In this document: one piece after another, positions 12,315 to 20,463 of the stretch
How positions within the stretch are numbered: position 1 is the stretch's first letter
How the letters are laid out: each line of letters starts with the position of its first letter
Assembly (NCBI RefSeq): GCF_000230995.2
Contig: NC_019973.1
Span: forward strand, 4,602,001 to 4,666,000
Source of the DNA: Mesorhizobium australicum WSM2073
GTDB lineage: Bacteria; Pseudomonadota; Alphaproteobacteria; Rhizobiales; Rhizobiaceae
Length of the DNA stretch: 64,000 nucleotides
Direction: 5' to 3'
Program-made: the position numbers and the translations under genes
Notes under the pieces: model-generated
Database searches by the model: none
What the model was told of the DNA's origin: nothing
The model's input: the letters and a program-made list of their open reading frames with translations, nothing else

Positions 12315-12770
12315 CTAGTCGCCAGGCTTCCCCGCTAGAGCATCAAGCAATGGGTGACGCGGCGCTGCGAAAGGACTGACGACAGTGACCGCGCCCCATG
12401 TGAAGCCGTCTTGCAGATCTTCCGAGACCAGCAGCCGACAGCCAGCTTGCGAGGCCGTGGAGAAAATGACCGAGTCCCAAATGCTGAGTCGATGATCGGT
12501 AGCCAGATCAGCGGCCATCATCATCACGTCTTGCGTCGTCGCGGCAACGGAAAATGCGTCGCTCCAGCTCAGAAGGGCATCCCGTGCCTCCAGGGGCGGT
12601 CTTCCTGCTTTGCGGATCAAAACGTTGAAGAGTTCACCAAGAACCTGAACAGGAATAACCGCGTCATCTTGCCGGAGATCGCGCAGCAATTCGAGAACGA
12701 TGTCGCGCTTCTCCGCACCGTTCACCCCTTCCGCGCAAGCAAGGATATTCGTATCGAGCGCGATCTTCAA
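12315..12770 (-). CDS. PIN-domain ribonuclease toxin (VapC-like)
   Basis: The 151-residue protein is a PIN domain: the first acidic residue is in ALDTNILA (Asp6), a central glutamate in VLGELFNVL, and a C-terminal aspartate in IWDSVIFSTA. These are the metal-binding residues of VapC-type endoribonucleases. Family toxins cut specific tRNA or rRNA sites when released from their antitoxin. Its ATG overlaps the last four bases of the antitoxin gene upstream, the usual translational coupling of type II modules. The pair sits between guaB and an MFS gene with no sign of other mobile DNA. The target RNA cannot be read from sequence. Confidence 0.85.
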   Translation of the reverse strand: MKIALDTNILACAEGVNGAEKRDIVLELLRDLRQDDAVIPVQVLGELFNVLIRKAGRPPLEARDALLSWSDAFSVAATTQDVMMMAADLATDHRLSIWDSVIFSTASQAGCRLLVSEDLQDGFTWGAVTVVSPFAAPRHPLLDALAGKPGD

Positions 12771-13012
12771 CGCTCGTCCTCATAAAGCTCATCGCGCGTC
12801 CACTGCCCGGCATTCATGACAGGCTGGCGCTCAAGGCGCGACAACAACGCCGCGCGCGATCGGGCAGCTACACCCTCCTGATGATCCGCGGGCACGATCC
12901 GAGCGACCGGACGCCCGTGACTGGTCACCACGTAGCTTTGTCCTTCGCGAACGCCGCGCAGTAGGAGAGAAAACCTGCGATTGGCATCGGCCGCCGAAAC
13001 ACCTTTTTCCAT
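12767..13012 (-). CDS. Antitoxin, Phd/YefM family
   Basis: The 81-residue product starts MEKGVSAADANRRFSLLL and contains GQSYVVTSHGRPVARIVPA, the Phd/YefM N-terminal DNA-binding and dimerisation fold. The acidic, flexible C-terminus (from about residue 55) would wrap the toxin. I used ATG 13012; longer in-frame starts upstream run through the promoter palindrome and lack family resemblance. It is the first gene of the pair, as expected for an autoregulating antitoxin. Confidence 0.85.
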   Translation of the reverse strand: MEKGVSAADANRRFSLLLRGVREGQSYVVTSHGRPVARIVPADHQEGVAARSRAALLSRLERQPVMNAGQWTRDELYEDER

Positions 13013-13025
13013 GGCAATGTCCCCA

Positions 13026-13045
13026 TAGTAGTTATATTCACTACA
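13026..13045. promoter_or_regulatory. Probable antitoxin operator
   Basis: An imperfect inverted repeat in an AT-rich patch: on the minus strand TGTAGT, an 8-base spacer, then ACTACTA-type arm. It lies 14 bp upstream of the antitoxin ATG, where Phd-type dimers normally bind to repress their own operon. The assignment is by position and symmetry only. Confidence 0.5.
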
Positions 13046-13202
13046 ATAATGATGTGTGTCGTTCCATGCAAGGTGTCCCTTGCCTGGCAGGGATCTCTGC
13101 CGGCATGGGGCATGCCAAAGCGAAAGGCCGCATCCTTGCAGTCGCACAAAAGTGACAGCAATTTAACACGACATCACCCTCTGGCCGTGATAACCGCCCT
13201 GC

Positions 13203-14675
13203 GTGCCGGCTTGCCCCAGCCGACGACACAGAGAATCAGTCCGGACGCGTCTTGTGAACCGCACCATTCCGCTTATATTGGCGGTCGCTCTCTTCATGGA
13301 AAACATGGATTCGACCGTCATCGCGACATCGCTGCCGGCGATCGCCATCGACATCCACACCAGCCCGATCGCGCTCAAACTGGCGCTGACGGCCTATCTG
13401 GTGTCGCTGGCGATCTTCATTCCAATCAGCGGCTGGATGGCCGACCGCTTCGGCGCCAAGACCATCTTTCGTGCCGCGATTGCAGTGTTCATTGCCGGTT
13501 CGGTGGCGTGCGCCCTCTCCGGTTCGCTGCCCGCCTTCGTAGTCGCGCGTTTCCTGCAAGGCATTGGCGGCGCCATGATGACCCCGGTCGGGCGCCTGGT
13601 TCTGGTGCGCGCCACGCCCAAGAGCGAGCTGGTCGCCGCCATGTCGTGGCTGACCGTTCCCGCACTGGTCGGCCCGCTGGTGGGTCCGCCGATCGGCGGC
13701 TTCATCACCACCTACTTCACCTGGCACTGGATCTTCCTGATCAACGTCCCGATCGGCCTGATCGGCATTTGGCTTGCCACCCGCTTCCTGCCGGAAACCG
13801 AGGCAACCGAGACGCCGCCGCTCGATTTCGTCGGTTTCGTCCTGAGCGGGCTGGCCGCTTCAGGCGTCGTCTTTGGCCTGTCTGTGGTCAGCCTGCCTTA
13901 TCTGCCGCCGGCGACCGGCTTCATCACGATCGCCGTGGGACTGCTGTCGGGCGCGCTCTATCTCATGCATGGGCGCCGCGCCAAAAATCCGCTGCTGGCG
14001 CTCGAACTCTTCCGTAACCAGGTGTTCCGGTCGTCGGTGCTTGGCGGCTCGCTGTTTCGCATCGGCATCGGCGCCGTGCCGTTCCTTTTGCCGCTGATGT
14101 TCCAGATCGGGTTCGGGCTGACACCGTTCCAGTCCGGCATGATCACCTTTGTCTCGGCGATCGGCGCCATTGGTATGAAATTCGTCACCGCGCTGATCTT
14201 CCGCGTTGTCGGCTTTCGCCGCGTGCTGATCGTCGGCTCGCTGGTCGCTGCCGCATCGATCGCCATCTACGGCCTCTTCACCCCCGAAACACCTTACGCG
14301 CTGATGCTGGCTATATTGCTGGTCGGCGGCTTCATCCGCTCGATGTTCTTCACCGGCGTCAACGCGCTCTCCTATGCCGAGGTGTCGGCCGAGGATACCA
14401 GCAAGGCAACGCCGATCACGGCGGTGTTCCAGCAGCTCTCGATCGCGCTCGGCGTGGCGCTCGCCGGCGGCATTCTGGAAGTCTCGACCTCGATCCATGG
14501 CGGCCCGCTGACGCTGCGCGACTTCCATACCGCCTTCTTCATCGTGGCGGCGGTGTCGGCGGCGGCGTCGCTGTCGTTCATGCGGATGGCGCCCGACGCC
14601 GGTAACGCCGTCTCCGGCCATGGCCGGCTGACGACGCCGAAGACGCTGGAACCGGTCAGATCGCCGGGAGAGTGA
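13203..14675 (+). CDS. MFS drug-efflux transporter, DHA2 family
   Basis: The 490-residue protein fits the 14-helix DHA2 group (EmrB/QacA/HsrA-like). It has MENMDSTVIATSLPAIA in helix 1 (motif D1), a motif A loop GWMADRFGAKTIF after helix 2, and the antiporter motif C (VGPLVGPPIGGFI) in helix 5. Such proteins expel cationic or lipophilic drugs using the proton gradient. A membrane-fusion partner gene is not adjacent. The start is uncertain: GTG at 13203 gives a basic leader, and GTG at 13254 would begin right before helix 1; neither has a strong ribosome-binding site. It is divergent from the toxin-antitoxin pair. Confidence 0.85.
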   Translation: MPACPSRRHRESVRTRLVNRTIPLILAVALFMENMDSTVIATSLPAIAIDIHTSPIALKLALTAYLVSLAIFIPISGWMADRFGAKTIFRAAIAVFIAGSVACALSGSLPAFVVARFLQGIGGAMMTPVGRLVLVRATPKSELVAAMSWLTVPALVGPLVGPPIGGFITTYFTWHWIFLINVPIGLIGIWLATRFLPETEATETPPLDFVGFVLSGLAASGVVFGLSVVSLPYLPPATGFITIAVGLLSGALYLMHGRRAKNPLLALELFRNQVFRSSVLGGSLFRIGIGAVPFLLPLMFQIGFGLTPFQSGMITFVSAIGAIGMKFVTALIFRVVGFRRVLIVGSLVAAASIAIYGLFTPETPYALMLAILLVGGFIRSMFFTGVNALSYAEVSAEDTSKATPITAVFQQLSIALGVALAGGILEVSTSIHGGPLTLRDFHTAFFIVAAVSAAASLSFMRMAPDAGNAVSGHGRLTTPKTLEPVRSPGE

Positions 14676-14705
14676 GGCAAAGTCGCCGTAGAGCGATCAG
14701 CCGCG

Positions 14706-15010
14706 GCGTCCCCGGTCCTTCGCCATGGCTCCGGGCGCTCGAGTCCTTCGGAACGTCCACTGGACGTTCCGATCCGCCTGGCGGACCGGCGGGGGGCCTT
14801 TCAGCCGTCGGCGTCCCCGGCCCTTCGCCATGGCTCTGGGCGCTCGAGTCCTTCGGAACGTCCACTGGACGTTCCGATCCGCCTGGCGGCGGACCGGCGG
14901 GGAGCTGGCCTTTCAGCCGTCGGCGTCGCCCGGCCCTTCGCTATGGCTCGGGGCGCTCGAGTCCTTCGGAACGTCCACTGGACGTTCCGATCCGCCTGGC
15001 GGCGGACCGG
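14706..15010. repeat. Three tandem ~105-112 bp palindrome-bearing repeats
   Basis: Three direct units begin at about 14706, 14811 and 14923 (the third is shorter). Each carries CCTTCGCCATGGCTC-like, GCGCTCGAGTCCTTC and GATCCGCCTGGCGG blocks and a near-perfect 21-bp palindrome (14750-14770, 14855-14875, 14968-14988) centred on GTCCACTGGAC. The third unit and part of the second form the 3' end of rlmE in frame. The rest fills the gap to the convergent MFS gene. Confidence 0.85.
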
Positions 15011-15710
15011 ACTCTCGCCCCTTAAAATCCTTGGCCAACAGATAGAGCTCCACTGATTCATCGCGTGAGGCCGGCGGCTTGACGTGATGGACGGAGCGGA
15101 AATTCTTCTTGAGCATCGAGAGCAACTCATTTTCGGCGCCGCCCTGGAAGGTCTTGGCGAGGAAATGGCCGCCCGGCTTGAGGACCGAGAGCGCGAAATC
15201 GGCCGCCACCTCGCACAGATGCATGGTGCGGATATGGTCGGTCCGCTTGTGGCCGGTGGTCGGCGCCGCCATGTCGGACAGCACGACATCCGGATCCCCG
15301 CCCAGCGCCTCGGCCAGCCTTTGCGGCGCGTCGGCGTCCAGGAAATCCATCAGCAGCACCGGCGCACCGGGCACGGCGTCCATTTCGAGATAATCGATGC
15401 CGATGACATGCGGGTTTTCGGCCGTCGATTTCGTGCGCGCGGCCGCGACCTGGCACCAGCCGCCGGGGGCGGCACCCAGATCGATTACTTTCATGCCGGG
15501 CTTCAAGAGGTGGTGCTTGTCGTCGATCTCGATCAGCTTGTAGGCCGCGCGCGAGCGATAGCCGTCGGCCTTGGAGCGCTGGACATAGGGATCGTTGATG
15601 TGGCGCTGCAGCCAGCGGCGCGACGATTCCTTCAGGCCGCTTTTCTTTTTGATCCGCGTCTTCAGCACGCGAATGCTGGCGGATCCTGGCTTTTCTGGTT
15701 TCTTCGTCAT
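14913..15710 (-). CDS. rlmE: 23S rRNA (uridine-2'-O) methyltransferase RlmE with repeat-derived tail
   Basis: RlmE (FtsJ/RrmJ) methylates the 2'-O of a uridine in the A-loop of 23S rRNA within the 50S subunit. The 265-residue protein carries the SAM motif [11 protein letters not shown] (about 75-85) and the K-D-K-E catalytic tetrad: Lys58, Asp146, Lys186 and Glu221. A basic N-terminal extension (residues 1-45) is common in rhizobial members. From about residue 231 the protein is encoded by a tandem palindromic repeat, giving about 35 residues rich in Pro, Gly, Ser and Asp with no resemblance to the family. I chose ATG 15710; the preceding gene ends 26 bp upstream, so the two are probably co-transcribed. 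Confidence 0.92.
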   Translation of the reverse strand: MTKKPEKPGSASIRVLKTRIKKKSGLKESSRRWLQRHINDPYVQRSKADGYRSRAAYKLIEIDDKHHLLKPGMKVIDLGAAPGGWCQVAAARTKSTAENPHVIGIDYLEMDAVPGAPVLLMDFLDADAPQRLAEALGGDPDVVLSDMAAPTTGHKRTDHIRTMHLCEVAADFALSVLKPGGHFLAKTFQGGAENELLSMLKKNFRSVHHVKPPASRDESVELYLLAKDFKGRESGPPPGGSERPVDVPKDSSAPSHSEGPGDADG

Positions 15711-15735
15711 TGCCTGATTTCTTGTTTGAGCATGA

Positions 15736-17154
15736 TCATGATGCCCTGGCACGCCCGTCATTGCGCCAGACGCCGTCATCGGCCATCAGCTCACTCAATA
15801 TTCCTTCGCGCAAGCCCCGGTCGGCGACGCGCAGCCTCTCCGAGGGCCAGACGGCGCGGATTGCTTCGAGGATGGCACAACCGGCCAGCACGAGATCGGC
15901 GCGGTCGGCGCCGATGCAGGGGTTGGCGCAGCGCTGCTGGAAATCCCAGCCGACCAGTTTCTCCACCATGCGGTCGACGCTGTCGCGGTCCATCCACAGG
16001 CCGTCGACCCGTCGGCGATCGTAGCGCTCGAGGTCGAGATGGACGCCGGCCAGCGTCGTCACCGTGCCCGAAGTGCCCAGCAGATGAAAATTCGGGCTGG
16101 CCTTGAGATGGCTCAACCGATCGCGGCCATCGAAAGCGGCCAGCCTGCCGGCGACGTCGTCGACCATGGCGGTGAATATCTCGCGCGTCACGGTGCGGCC
16201 GCCAAAGCGTTCCGCCAACGAGACGACGCCGACCGGCAGCGAGGTCCACGAGACGATGTGATTGGCCAGCCGCGGCGAACGGCGGCCGGTGAGATCGATC
16301 AGCGCGATCTCGGAAGACCCGCCACCGATGTCGAACAGGACGACGCCCTGCGTGTCGCGCTCGACCAGCGAACCGCAGCCGGAAACCGCGAGACGGGCTT
16401 CGGTCTGGCGGTCGATGATCTCGAGCTTCAGGCCGGCTTCGCGTTCGACGCGATCGAGGAACTCCACGCCGTTTTCGGCTGTTCGGCAGGCTTCGGTGGC
16501 GATCAGCCTTGCCTTCCTGATCTTGCGACCGCGCAATTTATCGCCGCAGACCTTCAGCGCCTCGACCGCGCGGTCCATCGCCGGCTGGCCGAGCCGGCCA
16601 TTGGCGGTGAGCCCCTCGCCCAGCCTGACGATGCGCGAGAAGGCATCGATGACGCGAAACTGGCCGTGACGCGTGGGAACGGCGACCAGCAGCCGGCAGT
16701 TGTTGGTGCCGAGGTCGAGCGCGGCGAAGACGGGAAGCTCGTGCACCGGGGGCCGGCGGTGGCCTTGTTCGGGGCGAGGCAATGAAGCGGCGGGCGAGAT
16801 TGTCGCCGCGGCAACAGGCTTCAAATCCACCGCCGCGACATGAGCCTTGCCTTGCACCGGCGATTGATTGTCCCCTGGGCGCGCCTCGTCACGCGCAAAA
16901 ACCTTGCGTCCACGCCTTCGCTTGCGCCGTTTCTTGGGCTTGCCCTTCTGGGTCGCGTCGCCAGCCTGCCCATTCACGGAGCGAGGCTCCGTTGGGCGGC
17001 GTTGCTGCCAACCGGCTGTCCCCGGGCCTGATGGCCCCAGGGAAGCGCTGGACGCGCCCACCTCCGGCGCGCCTGCGCCGGTGTCGCGGTCTTCCACTGT
17101 CGTTCCTTCCGGCGCCGCGCGAACCGGTGAAGGACGCAGCAGGCGCTTTGGCAT
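15736..17154 (-). CDS. Ppx/GppA family phosphatase with basic N-terminal extension
   Basis: Ppx/GppA enzymes belong to the ASKHA fold and hydrolyse polyphosphate or pppGpp. The catalytic part starts around residue 141 with [15 protein letters not shown] (phosphate 1 loop), followed by [25 protein letters not shown] (phosphate 2 loop, about 271-283) and [12 protein letters not shown]. It lacks the C-terminal HD domain of long Ppx proteins. The first 140 residues are low-complexity and strongly basic ([11 protein letters not shown] near 75-85) and look disordered. Whether the substrate is polyphosphate or pppGpp cannot be told. It precedes rlmE on the same strand, an arrangement seen in other Rhizobiales. 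Confidence 0.88.
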   Translation of the reverse strand: MPKRLLRPSPVRAAPEGTTVEDRDTGAGAPEVGASSASLGPSGPGTAGWQQRRPTEPRSVNGQAGDATQKGKPKKRRKRRRGRKVFARDEARPGDNQSPVQGKAHVAAVDLKPVAAATISPAASLPRPEQGHRRPPVHELPVFAALDLGTNNCRLLVAVPTRHGQFRVIDAFSRIVRLGEGLTANGRLGQPAMDRAVEALKVCGDKLRGRKIRKARLIATEACRTAENGVEFLDRVEREAGLKLEIIDRQTEARLAVSGCGSLVERDTQGVVLFDIGGGSSEIALIDLTGRRSPRLANHIVSWTSLPVGVVSLAERFGGRTVTREIFTAMVDDVAGRLAAFDGRDRLSHLKASPNFHLLGTSGTVTTLAGVHLDLERYDRRRVDGLWMDRDSVDRMVEKLVGWDFQQRCANPCIGADRADLVLAGCAILEAIRAVWPSERLRVADRGLREGILSELMADDGVWRNDGRARAS

Positions 17155-17449
17155 GTTTCAAGTTGCCGCCAGACTAACAGCGCCGTGCCCGATCACCAAG
17201 AGCCGCATGCTGAATTTTGCCGGCTGGGTGCGCGGGCCTGTTTTTGCACTGGCGTAATGTACCGGCAAGGCTGGGCTGGTAGCGAAACACCGTCGCGGCG
17301 CGCGGCAAACAGGGACGGCGTCAGGCGCGACAAGTGTTCGCGGTTGAATAGCCGGCTTCAATGAGGCATCTCTGAAATGAATGGGAAATCCGGGGCGGAC
17401 GGCCTCTCGACGGAAAGGAAGCGGATACGCAACGCATGGCAGTCGGGCA
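17155..17449. other. Divergent intergenic region
   Basis: About 295 bp between the phosphatase gene and a divergent membrane-protein gene. No open frame here has a plausible start or family resemblance. It should contain both promoters; I could not assign boxes. A weak AAAGGAAG lies about 30 bp before the plus-strand gene. Confidence 0.35.
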
Positions 17450-18382
17450 ATGAACTGGAAACGCTATTTCTGGCCGGTCGTCGGCATCGGCGCGGTGATC
17501 TTCTCCCTGCTGCTGCTCTGGCATGAATTGCGCGGCATCTCGCTCGACGACGTCTGGGATGGGCTGGCGGCCATTCCAACTCGTGGCTGGATGCTGGCGG
17601 GCTTGAGCTCGGTCGTCGCCTATGCCGCGCTCGCCGGCTACGATCACATCGCGCTGCTGCATATTGGCAAAAAGGTGTCGTGGCTGTTCGTGACACTCTG
17701 CTCCTTCACCACCTACGCGCTGTCGCACAATATCGGCGGCTCGGTGTTCTCCGGCGCCGTCATTCGCTACCGTGCCTACGGCACAAGGGGGCTGACCGGC
17801 CAGGAAGTCGGCGTGCTGGTGGCGATCTGCTGGATAACCTTCGTGCTGTCGACGTTACTGGTCTCCGGCCTTGTGCTGGTGTTCGAGCCGCGGATCATCG
17901 ACCGCTTTTCCGGCATTGCCCATCACGGCCTGTCGGAGGCGGCAGGCATTGCGATGCTGGTCCTCATCGCAGCCTATGTATTCGGCAGTTGGCTGCACCT
18001 GCGCCCGCTGAGGATCGCCGGGTTTCAGTTGCACTATCCGGCGCTGCCGATCGTCGCCAGGCAGTTGCTGATCGGCCCGATCGAGCTGCTCGCGGCCGCG
18101 GCGATCATCTTCTTCGCCCTGCCCGAGGTGCACAATCCCGGCTATTTCGTCGTGCTGGGCGTCTTCCTGGTCTCCTTCTCGGTCGCCCAGATTTCGCACG
18201 CGCCAGGCGGCCTCGGCGTTTTCGAGGTGGTGTTCCTGGCCGGGCTTTCCGACATGGACCCGGTCGGCGTGGTGGCGGCGCTGCTGGTGTTCCGGCTGTT
18301 TTATCTCATCGTCCCGCTGTTTCTGGGCCTGGGCATCGTGCTGTTCTTCGAACGCTCGCAGTTCAGCCGCAAGGAGAGCTGA
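17450..18382 (+). CDS. Lysylphosphatidylglycerol synthase-like (UPF0104) membrane protein
   Basis: The 310-residue protein has seven to eight hydrophobic helices and the family motif near residues 80-95 (YALSHNIGGSVFSGAVIRYR), plus HAPGGLGVFEVVFL near 247-260. These match the flippase-like membrane domain of MprF/UPF0104 proteins. Members without the soluble aminoacyl-transferase domain, like this one, are thought to move lipids or glycolipids, but few have been tested. I start it at ATG 17450, which gives MNWKRYFWP directly before helix 1. A tRNA-Gln gene follows about 180 bp downstream. Confidence 0.8.
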   Translation: MNWKRYFWPVVGIGAVIFSLLLLWHELRGISLDDVWDGLAAIPTRGWMLAGLSSVVAYAALAGYDHIALLHIGKKVSWLFVTLCSFTTYALSHNIGGSVFSGAVIRYRAYGTRGLTGQEVGVLVAICWITFVLSTLLVSGLVLVFEPRIIDRFSGIAHHGLSEAAGIAMLVLIAAYVFGSWLHLRPLRIAGFQLHYPALPIVARQLLIGPIELLAAAAIIFFALPEVHNPGYFVVLGVFLVSFSVAQISHAPGGLGVFEVVFLAGLSDMDPVGVVAALLVFRLFYLIVPLFLGLGIVLFFERSQFSRKES

Positions 18383-18560
18383 GGCTTGGAGGTTCGCACG
18401 CCACCGGAAAAGCTGGTGTTCGGAACCGGTGATGAAACCTGGCAATTGAACCGCAAAGCAGACTTGACTATTTTCCACTGGCGGCTACAAGGCAGCGCTC
18501 AAGCGGCTCAGCCGTTCGGCCCGCGCGGTTTTCACTTTTTACAGTGATAGTCACGCCTGC

Positions 18561-18634
18561 TGGGGAATAGGTTAACGGTAGACCCACGGACTCTGACTCC
18601 GTTAGTCCTGGTTCGAATCCAGGTTCCCCAGCCA
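18561..18634 (+). tRNA. tRNA-Gln (anticodon CUG)
   Basis: The 74-nt sequence folds as a cloverleaf. The acceptor TGGGGAA pairs with TTCCCCA, the D-arm is GGTT/GACC, the anticodon stem ACGGA/TCCGT carries loop CTCTGAC (anticodon CUG), and the T-arm is CCTGG/CCAGG with loop TTCGAAT. Discriminator G and an encoded CCA end at 18634. The U1-A72 acceptor pair is typical of bacterial tRNA-Gln. The 3' end is duplicated downstream (see att-like repeats). Confidence 0.95.
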
Positions 18635-18635
18635 A
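18617..18635 (+). repeat. attL-like copy (3' end of tRNA-Gln)
   Basis: The 19-bp sequence ATCCAGGTTCCCCAGCCAA covers the T-arm 3' strand, acceptor and CCA of the tRNA gene plus one base. It recurs exactly at 19183-19201 in the same orientation, as expected when an integrative element inserts at a tRNA 3' end and regenerates it. Confidence 0.75.
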
Positions 18636-18722
18636 CACCTCTTTAATCGTTGTTTTCAGCTGCTTAGCGAACATTAGAAATTGCTAAGTGTTACACCCAA
18701 ATGGATGTCTCACCCGGGGGCA

Positions 18723-18998
18723 TCAGCCCTTTCCCTTCATTTCGTGGTAATCTCGATAGAGCTTCGCGACATAGTTTTCGCGGTAGCGCAACAGGTAGAG
18801 CGCGAAGAGGCAGAACGCAACCACGCTCGCATAAGACAAGATGCCCGTCGAATAGCACCAAAACGTTTCACATTCTCTCCAGCCGCCGAATCTTCCCTTC
18901 CACTGGCCGGCCGAGACAAGCAAAATAAGCCGCCAGCTTGCGAAGGCGAGGCACGCCAGCACCACGGCATAAGAAATGATCTTCGTTTTCTTGTTCAT
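18723..18998 (-). CDS. Small two-helix membrane protein
   Basis: The 91-residue product has two hydrophobic segments, about residues 7-27 and 53-70. A short hydrophilic part with two cysteines (Cys43, Cys48) lies between them, predicted outside, and the tail is basic and tyrosine-rich. I recognise no family. Codon use and composition are plausible for a real gene but it is less GC-rich than the flanking core genes. It lies alone between the two copies of the tRNA-Gln 3' end, so it is cargo or residue of an inserted element. Confidence 0.5.
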   Translation of the reverse strand: MNKKTKIISYAVVLACLAFASWRLILLVSAGQWKGRFGGWRECETFWCYSTGILSYASVVAFCLFALYLLRYRENYVAKLYRDYHEMKGKG

Positions 18999-19086
18999 TC
19001 CCTACGCTGCAACAAGATTATGAATTCTCGGTTTCGTGCAGCGCCTCGGTCCGGTCGAGTATGACGGGAACGGCGAGGCAAGTGAA

Positions 19087-19113
19087 AAGCCCGCCGTGGC
19101 GAGCGGCGGGCTT
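19087..19113 (-). terminator. Rho-independent terminator (minus strand)
   Basis: A perfect 10-bp stem, AAGCCCGCCG paired with CGGCGGGCTT, encloses a 7-base loop. On the minus strand it ends in TTTT. It lies about 27 bp after the in-frame stop of a gene remnant on that strand, so it is probably the terminator of a gene now truncated. Confidence 0.7.
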
Positions 19114-19139
19114 CTGGTCGGCGTCGAGGATCCGGCCGG

Positions 19140-19208
19140 TTAGGGTTCCAGCGTCACCACATCGTCGGCCGGATTACCGAAGATCCAGGTTCCCCAGCCA
19201 AACTGGAT
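19140..19208 (-). pseudogene. 3'-terminal remnant of an unidentified gene
   Basis: On the minus strand the frame reads DIQFGWGTWIFGNPADDVVT-LEP and then stop (19140-19142), followed by a good terminator at the right distance. An in-frame TAG directly precedes this run, so only about 22 codons survive. The second copy of the tRNA 3' end lies inside the remnant. The source protein is not recognised. Confidence 0.35.
19183..19201 (+). repeat. attR-like exact copy of tRNA-Gln 3' end
   Basis: An exact 19-bp direct repeat of 18617-18635. It is not part of a second complete tRNA: bases upstream do not form an anticodon or D-arm. It defines a 566-bp segment with the tRNA-borne copy. No integrase gene lies inside. 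Confidence 0.75.
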
Positions 19209-19576
19209 GTCCTACGGATGATTTCGCCCCGGTCGGCTCGCATGAGGCCGCCGCAGCTGCCGATTCTGCAAGTCCACGAGGTGAGATTGTCGTTCGCAGG
19301 AAGCTGACGCGTGGGCGCGTGCTGCCATTCTTCGAGGGCCTGCCACGCTGCCTGGTCGGGATCGAAGCCTGCAGCTCATTGCATTGTTGGGCGAGAATTG
19401 ACTGCACGTGGCCGTGACGTGCGGCTGCTGTCGGCACAGTATGTTGAAGCCCATACTCCATGGTCGTGTAACTTCATCGTGACCCGATCTCCAGGGAGGA
19501 ACAATCAGAATGAACTCCAAGTTGGGGGCCAGCCAATCAGCTTGAGGCAGACCACGACCAACCAATGGAGCATGTC
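19209..19576. other. Non-coding stretch inside the tRNA-Gln island
   Basis: About 370 bp with no supported gene. Several frames are open by chance but none has a ribosome-binding site or recognisable product. CAGGGAGGAACAATC at 19492-19506 looks like a ribosome-binding site, but no start follows in usable spacing, so it may mark a lost gene. The promoter of the EF-hand gene should be here. Confidence 0.35.
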
Positions 19577-20137
19577 ATGAGATTTCCACGCTGCACGACC
19601 ACCGCGGCCGCCACTTTGATGTTCGCGGCCTTCCCTGCGCTCGCCCAGACGAACGGAACACCTGCACCAACCCCGGCGACCCAACAGCCCGGAGCTGGGC
19701 AACTGCCGGATGTGAGCGGACAGACGGGTGGGCCGACGCATGAAATGATTCGCCAGATGATTGAGCAAGCCGTCCAGGAGAGAATGCAACAGGATCGGAG
19801 CTTTAACGAAGGTGACAATCGGCAAGAGGAAGGTGACAACCGTCAAGAGGAAGCTTCCCGTCATCGAGACGGTTGGCAGCGGCACCGCACTGGCGGGCCG
19901 GCCGGTGAGCATGGAATGGTCGGAAATCATGGTCCTCGCATGATGCGCGGCACCGGGATGCGACTTGTACTGGCGCTTCTGGACACGGATGGTGACGGAT
20001 CGCTGTCCGAGAACGAGGTCCAGGAGGCTGTCGGCAGAATCTTCTCTGCAATCGACCAGAACGGTGACGGGAAGATCGACATGGATGAAATCCAGTCCTT
20101 CTCGCATGGCTCTGGCGGTCGTGAAGAAATGCCGTGA
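19577..20137 (+). CDS. Exported EF-hand calcium-binding protein
   Basis: The 186-residue protein starts with a signal peptide (MRFPRC, hydrophobic core around residues 9-22, ALA-type cleavage near 23). A low-complexity Gln/Pro/Glu-rich linker follows. It ends with two canonical EF-hand loops, DTDGDGSLSENE and DQNGDGKIDMDE, each with Asp at positions 1, 3 and 5 and Glu at 12. The pair should bind two calcium ions in the periplasm. A 21-bp tandem duplication in the linker (19808-19849) repeats EGDNRQE. I chose ATG 19577; an ATG 12 bases upstream is also in frame. Small periplasmic EF-hand proteins are frequent in Rhizobiales, with unknown targets. It lies inside the island after tRNA-Gln. Confidence 0.8.
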   Translation: MRFPRCTTTAAATLMFAAFPALAQTNGTPAPTPATQQPGAGQLPDVSGQTGGPTHEMIRQMIEQAVQERMQQDRSFNEGDNRQEEGDNRQEEASRHRDGWQRHRTGGPAGEHGMVGNHGPRMMRGTGMRLVLALLDTDGDGSLSENEVQEAVGRIFSAIDQNGDGKIDMDEIQSFSHGSGGREEMP

Positions 20138-20463
20138 TTGGCTAGTGTCTTAGCTTGAAATCCGGCTAGTCAAAAAGCGGCTCGGAGTTTGGCGAACACC
20201 ACAGGCGCCATGAGGGGCTTTGGGGAGAGGCAACACGGCCGTGGGCGCGTTCTCCCCCGGAGCCCGCTGCCGGTTCCCAATCGCCCATCCAGCGACCTAA
20301 GGTCAAGTTGAGCGGGCATCCGGCCAGATGTCCTCACATAGATCCTTTCAACGCAGTCATCCGTAAAGCAGCCGGATCGGGCGAGGCCCGGGCCAGCCGT
20401 CAGGATCGCAGACACAGTCGGGCCAGCCCGTCACCGACAAGCCTTCCATCAAGAACTGCAGTG
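20138..20463. other. Non-coding stretch between convergent island genes
   Basis: About 325 bp between the EF-hand gene and two small minus-strand genes. I find no gene: the longest frame (minus strand, about 20170-20415) has no ribosome-binding site and an irregular composition. No clear terminator hairpin with a T-run was seen. Confidence 0.35.

Noticed and set aside
18468..18674. Minus-strand frame across tRNA-Gln
   Set aside because: It overlaps the tRNA antisense; such frames are common false calls over tRNA genes.
20170..20415. Possible small minus-strand gene downstream of the EF-hand gene
   Set aside because: No ribosome-binding site, no overlap with a neighbour and a composition unlike a protein.
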